The notes under the pieces: model-generated | Databases searched by the model: none | Seen by the model: only the letters and a program-made list of their open reading frames with translations | What the model was told of the DNA's origin: nothing | Assembly (NCBI RefSeq): GCF_031157275.1 | Contig: NZ_JAVIFW010000015.1 | Span: 124,001-188,000, forward strand | DNA: 64,000 nt | Source of the DNA: Streptomyces sp. LHD-70 | Lineage (GTDB): Bacteria > Actinomycetota > Actinomycetes > Streptomycetales > Streptomycetaceae | Reading direction: 5' to 3' | Translations under genes and position numbers: made by a program | In this document: positions 61,197 through 64,000 of the stretch, one piece after another | How the letters are laid out: each line of letters begins with the position of its first letter | How positions within the stretch are numbered: position 1 is the stretch's first letter

Positions 61197-62204
61197 TCAC
61201 CACCGCTGGGTCTCGCCGAAGAAGTCGCTGATCTCGACGGCCTCGCCGGACTCCTGGGCCGTGCGGTAGATGTGCGTGCCGACGGCGAGGTCGAGGACGC
61301 CGAGGCCGAACGGCGAGAAGATGACCGGCCGGTCGGTGGCGATCTCGACGGTGCCGCGGATGACCTGGGCGAGGGTGCCGTCGATGAAGTCGCGGTGGCC
61401 GTACTTCTGTTCCGCCAGGTGCGGGGAGGTGTTGGCGGTCATGCAGTGGCCGATGTCGTCGAGGATGTTCTGCGCTCCGGCGATGATCTCCGGGCCGATG
61501 TCGCGCAGGGACACGTTGAGGACGGTCTGGCCGGGGACGAAGGTGTCGGCGTGCAGGACGTACGGTTCGCCCGCGGTGGTGGCGAACACGACGAGGTCGG
61601 CGCTGGTGATCGCGGTGTCGAGGCTCTCCTCGACGCGCGCCGGGTAGTCGAGTTCGTCGGTGGCGTAGTCGGCGAAGGCCTGGCCGTAGGCGGGGATGCG
61701 GTCGTGGATGACGAGGTCGTCGATCTGCCATTCCTGGGCGTGGAAGAACTCCAGGATGTTGCGGGCGATGATGCCGGCGCCGACGATCGTGAGGCGCTGC
61801 GTGGTGCGCCGGCCGGTGAGTTCCTCGGCGGCGAGGAGCGCGGACGCGGCGGTACGGGCGGCGCTGATCTGGGAGGCTTCCAGGCAGGCGAACGGGTAGC
61901 CGGTCTCGTAGTCGTTGAGGAGCAGCGCCGCGGAGGCGCGGGGCACCTTGTTCTTGATGTTGCCGGGGAAGCTGCTGATCCACTTGATGCCGGCGACGTT
62001 GTGCTCGCCGCCGAGGTAGGCGGGCAGCGCGATGATGCGGCTGTCGGGCTTGTCGGGGAAGCGCAGGAAGTAGCTGTTGGGGTTGACGGAGTCGCCGTCC
62101 TCGTGGGCGAGGTAGGTGGCGCGTACTTCCTCGACGATCTGCTTGCGGCTGCGCCCGATGATGTCGCGGGCGGTCCTGCCGCCGATGACGCTGAACTCGA
62201 ACAC
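61197..62204 (-). CDS. sbnB: SbnB-like N-((2S)-2-amino-2-carboxyethyl)-L-glutamate dehydrogenase
   Basis: 335 aa from GTG 62204, member of the ornithine cyclodeaminase/mu-crystallin family. Motifs: substrate-side GIKWISSFPGNIKNKVPRAS and NAD-binding TIVGAGIIARNILEF. Together with SbnA it converts O-phosphoserine and glutamate to L-2,3-diaminopropionate plus 2-oxoglutarate; SbnB performs the NAD-dependent oxidative cleavage. It follows sbnA by 3 nt. The stop is 2 bases from the right end of the tnpB element. Confidence 0.85.
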   Translation of the reverse strand: MFEFSVIGGRTARDIIGRSRKQIVEEVRATYLAHEDGDSVNPNSYFLRFPDKPDSRIIALPAYLGGEHNVAGIKWISSFPGNIKNKVPRASAALLLNDYETGYPFACLEASQISAARTAASALLAAEELTGRRTTQRLTIVGAGIIARNILEFFHAQEWQIDDLVIHDRIPAYGQAFADYATDELDYPARVEESLDTAITSADLVVFATTAGEPYVLHADTFVPGQTVLNVSLRDIGPEIIAGAQNILDDIGHCMTANTSPHLAEQKYGHRDFIDGTLAQVIRGTVEIATDRPVIFSPFGLGVLDLAVGTHIYRTAQESGEAVEISDFFGETQRW

Positions 62205-62207
62205 GGG

Positions 62208-63263
62208 TCATCCCTTCACTGCGAGGGCGGTCGTGGTCCGCTCCCGCTCGTCTTCGCTGCGGTCGGTGCTGGTGGGGTCGGTGCTGGTGGGGTCGGTGCG
62301 GGGGGTGCGGGGGTCGGAGTCGAGGCGGCCGAAGCGCTCGTAGACCCATACGTCGTCGTAGATCGTGTCGAGGTAGCGGTCGCCGATGTCCGGGGCGATG
62401 GCCACGACGAGCGAGCCGGGCTCGATGTGGTCGCTGCTGCGCTCGACGGCCGCGAGGACCGAGCCGGTGGACCCGCCGAGGGCGATGCCGCGTTCGGCGG
62501 CGAGGCGGCGGCACATCCGTACGGCTTCGAACTCGGGGATGAGGACGACCTCGTCGACGCGGCCGGGCCGGAAGATCTCCGGGCGGCGGCTGGTGCCGAG
62601 GCCGGGGATGTGCCGCTGGCCGGCCGGCCCGCCGAAGGTGACGGAGCCGAGCGAGTCGACGGCGACGATCCGGGTGCGCGGGGAGTGCTCGCGGAAGTAG
62701 TCGGTGCAGCCCATGAGGGTGCCCGTGGTGCCCGCGCCGATGAACAGGTGGTCGATGTCCCAGCCCTGCCGGCCGATGGCGGCGGCGGTGCGCTCGTAGT
62801 GGGCGCGTGGGTTGGCCGGGTTGGCGTACTGGTTGGGCCACACCAGGGAGTCGTCCTCGGCGAGCCGCTGGTGGATGTAGTCGATCCGGGTCTGCAGATA
62901 GCCGCCGTTGGCGTCGCGTTCGGTGACGACGACGACATCGGCGCCGAACGCCTCCATGAGGCCGATGCTCTGCCGGGAGGTGTTCGGGTCGGCGACGCAG
63001 ATGAAGGTGTAGCCGCGGGCGGCACACACGGAACTCAGGGCGATCCCTAGATTTCCGGATGACGATTCGATGACTCGCCCGCCGGGTTCGAGGAGCCCCT
63101 TCCGTTCGGCGTCCTCGATCAGGCCGACAGCGGCCTTGATCTTGATGGAGCCGGCCGGGTTGAGGCCCTCTATCTTCAACTTCAGGTCTATCTGTGGAAC
63201 GAATCCGTCCAGGTCCAGGAAGACGCTGTCCAGAACCAGTTCATGAGCATTCCGATAAAGCAT
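62208..63263 (-). CDS. sbnA: SbnA-like N-((2S)-2-amino-2-carboxyethyl)-L-glutamate synthase
   Basis: 351 aa from ATG 63263, with GAGG 5 nt upstream. PLP-dependent fold II enzyme of the cysteine synthase type: the Schiff-base lysine is in NPAGSIKIK (K41), with ESSSGNLGIALS (substrate loop) and GAGTTGTLMG (phosphate loop). SbnA condenses O-phospho-L-serine with L-glutamate. The C-terminal tail DPRTPRTDPTSTDPTSTDRS comes from a 15-bp tandem repeat. First gene of the set; L-2,3-diaminopropionate is a building block of siderophores and peptide antibiotics. Confidence 0.9.
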   Translation of the reverse strand: MLYRNAHELVLDSVFLDLDGFVPQIDLKLKIEGLNPAGSIKIKAAVGLIEDAERKGLLEPGGRVIESSSGNLGIALSSVCAARGYTFICVADPNTSRQSIGLMEAFGADVVVVTERDANGGYLQTRIDYIHQRLAEDDSLVWPNQYANPANPRAHYERTAAAIGRQGWDIDHLFIGAGTTGTLMGCTDYFREHSPRTRIVAVDSLGSVTFGGPAGQRHIPGLGTSRRPEIFRPGRVDEVVLIPEFEAVRMCRRLAAERGIALGGSTGSVLAAVERSSDHIEPGSLVVAIAPDIGDRYLDTIYDDVWVYERFGRLDSDPRTPRTDPTSTDPTSTDRSEDERERTTTALAVKG

Positions 63264-63449
63264 CGGACCTCGTCCTTCTGGAAATGAGACCCGAACTCCC
63301 TTTGTTTTCCCCGTGGTTCGGATCTCGGGCGAACAGCAGATTCCTCGACTCTGCCGACATGCCCGACGCCCCTCAAACCAAGAGGAAGACTTTGTCACTT
63401 GGTGCGGGCGACGGGGGTATCGCCGGGCCTCACGCTCGTTCTGTGAACG
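63264..63449. other. Promoter spacer, no gene seen
   Basis: About 185 bases before sbnA, lower in GC than the surroundings (AT-rich patch near 63295-63310); it should hold the promoter of the sbnA-sbnB set. No clear operator was identified. Confidence 0.4.
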
Positions 63450-64000
63450 TCAGCCGACGACGGTCCAGGTGTCGTTGCCGGTGAGGAGGGCGGCGAGGTC
63501 GCCCTTGCCGTCTCTCTCGATGGCGGCGTCGAGCTGGTCGGCCATCTGGGTGTCGTAGACGGGCCGCTCGGCGGAGCGGAACACGCCGATCGGGGTCTGG
63601 TGCAGGGTGTCGGGGTCGGCGAGGCGGGACAGGGCGAACGCGGTGGTCGGGGACGCGGCGTGGGCGTCGCGGACGAGGATCTGCGACCGGTTGTCCTCGG
63701 TGACGTCCACGACCTTCAACTCCCCGGTCAGGGTGTCCCGTACGACTCCCTTGGCGCTGTCGGTGCCGAAGGTGATCGGCTGCCCGTGTTCGAGGCGGAT
63801 GACGGCTTCCTCGGCCTGCTGCCCCGTCTTTGAATCAGATGCAGTTTTGAGGACCTCGAAGGCGCCGTCGTTGAAGATGTTGCAGTTCTGGTAGATCTCC
63901 ACCAGGGCGGTGCCGTCGTGGGCGGCGGCCTGGCGCAGCACGTCGGTGAGGTGCTTGCGGTCGGAGTCGACGGTGCGGGCCACGAAGCTCGCTTCGGCGC
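63450..64000 (-). CDS. 2-oxoacid:ferredoxin oxidoreductase beta subunit, C-terminal part (starts beyond the window)
   Basis: Frame open to the right edge: EASFVARTVDSDRKHLTDVL, then LVEIYQNCNIFNDGAFEVLK is the C-terminal half of the thiamine-diphosphate-binding beta subunit of KorB/PorB type. These enzymes oxidise 2-oxoglutarate or pyruvate with ferredoxin. The alpha subunit is expected upstream outside the window. Confidence 0.85.
   Translation of the reverse strand, partial: AEASFVARTVDSDRKHLTDVLRQAAAHDGTALVEIYQNCNIFNDGAFEVLKTASDSKTGQQAEEAVIRLEHGQPITFGTDSAKGVVRDTLTGELKVVDVTEDNRSQILVRDAHAASPTTAFALSRLADPDTLHQTPIGVFRSAERPVYDTQMADQLDAAIERDGKGDLAALLTGNDTWTVVG

Noticed and set aside
62263..62300. 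Tandem 15-bp repeat in sbnA
   Set aside because: It only encodes a disordered tail (PTSTDPTSTD) of SbnA; the enzyme domain is complete, so it is not a functional element of its own.
61006..63027. 673-aa leftward frame across sbnA/sbnB and tnpB
   Set aside because: Shadow of the real genes; the translation is Arg/His/Pro-rich and has no family features.

Overview
The window looks like an accessory stretch of a Streptomyces chromosome. GC content is very high, starts are often GTG, coupled operons overlap by 1-8 nt (ATGA, GTGA, TGATG), and the families (CsoR-like copper sites, DUF1326, Trypco1/STAND protease, polyol permease, AAHS-type MFS) are typical of actinomycetes. Short metabolic cassettes, each with its own regulator, alternate with decayed mobile-element debris. 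I saw no rRNA, tRNA or CRISPR array.

Left part (1-16.8 kb): the 5' part of an aldehyde dehydrogenase gene coupled to a 3-hydroxyisobutyrate dehydrogenase-like gene; IS5-type and TniA/TnsB-like transposase debris; an MFS exporter whose reading frame runs into a TauD-type dioxygenase, divergent from a TetR regulator with a perfect 20-bp palindrome between them; a second IS5 remnant; MarR and DUF1326 genes; a putative copper-responsive block with three CsoR-like palindromes, a His-rich protein, an AhpD-like protein and an MFS exporter; then an amino-acid permease, a LysR regulator and a divergent PLP decarboxylase with triplicated LysR-box-like repeats in the promoter.

Middle (16.8-31.7 kb): a 28-bp minisatellite, an exported beta-propeller protein, a frameshifted conserved gene, a methyltransferase, a TniB-like ATPase pseudogene next to a truncated integrase-type transposase, and a likely catabolic cluster: AraC-type regulator, BKACE (DUF849) enzyme, double carboxymuconolactone-decarboxylase-like protein, AAHS-like transporter, SDR dehydrogenase and acyl-CoA ligase. 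An IS630 remnant and a GNAT gene follow.

31.9-41.8 kb: a conserved hypothetical gene and glutathione peroxidase flank a 27-bp minisatellite. Next comes the most striking locus: a 1476-aa protein joining a trypsin-like protease, an nSTAND1 NTPase, one membrane helix and a WD40-type propeller, preceded by a Trypco1-domain gene and a 27-aa coupled ORF. This is a predicted biological-conflict (immunity/cell-death type) system. Debris of a C40 peptidase of conjugative-element type and an ISL3 transposase lies upstream.

Right part (41.9-64 kb): a polyol/sugar operon (MFS permease, two FGGY kinases, histidine phosphatase, 2-hydroxyacid dehydrogenase) with a divergent DeoR regulator; NmrA and YceI genes; a type II toxin-antitoxin-like pair; an AsnC/permease/methyltransferase set; and an SbnA-SbnB pair that should make L-2,3-diaminopropionate, followed by a YdhS-like FAD protein and a lactate-permease-family transporter. 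An IS605-type tnpB element sits between sbnB and the FAD gene. The window ends in the beta subunit of a 2-oxoacid:ferredoxin oxidoreductase.
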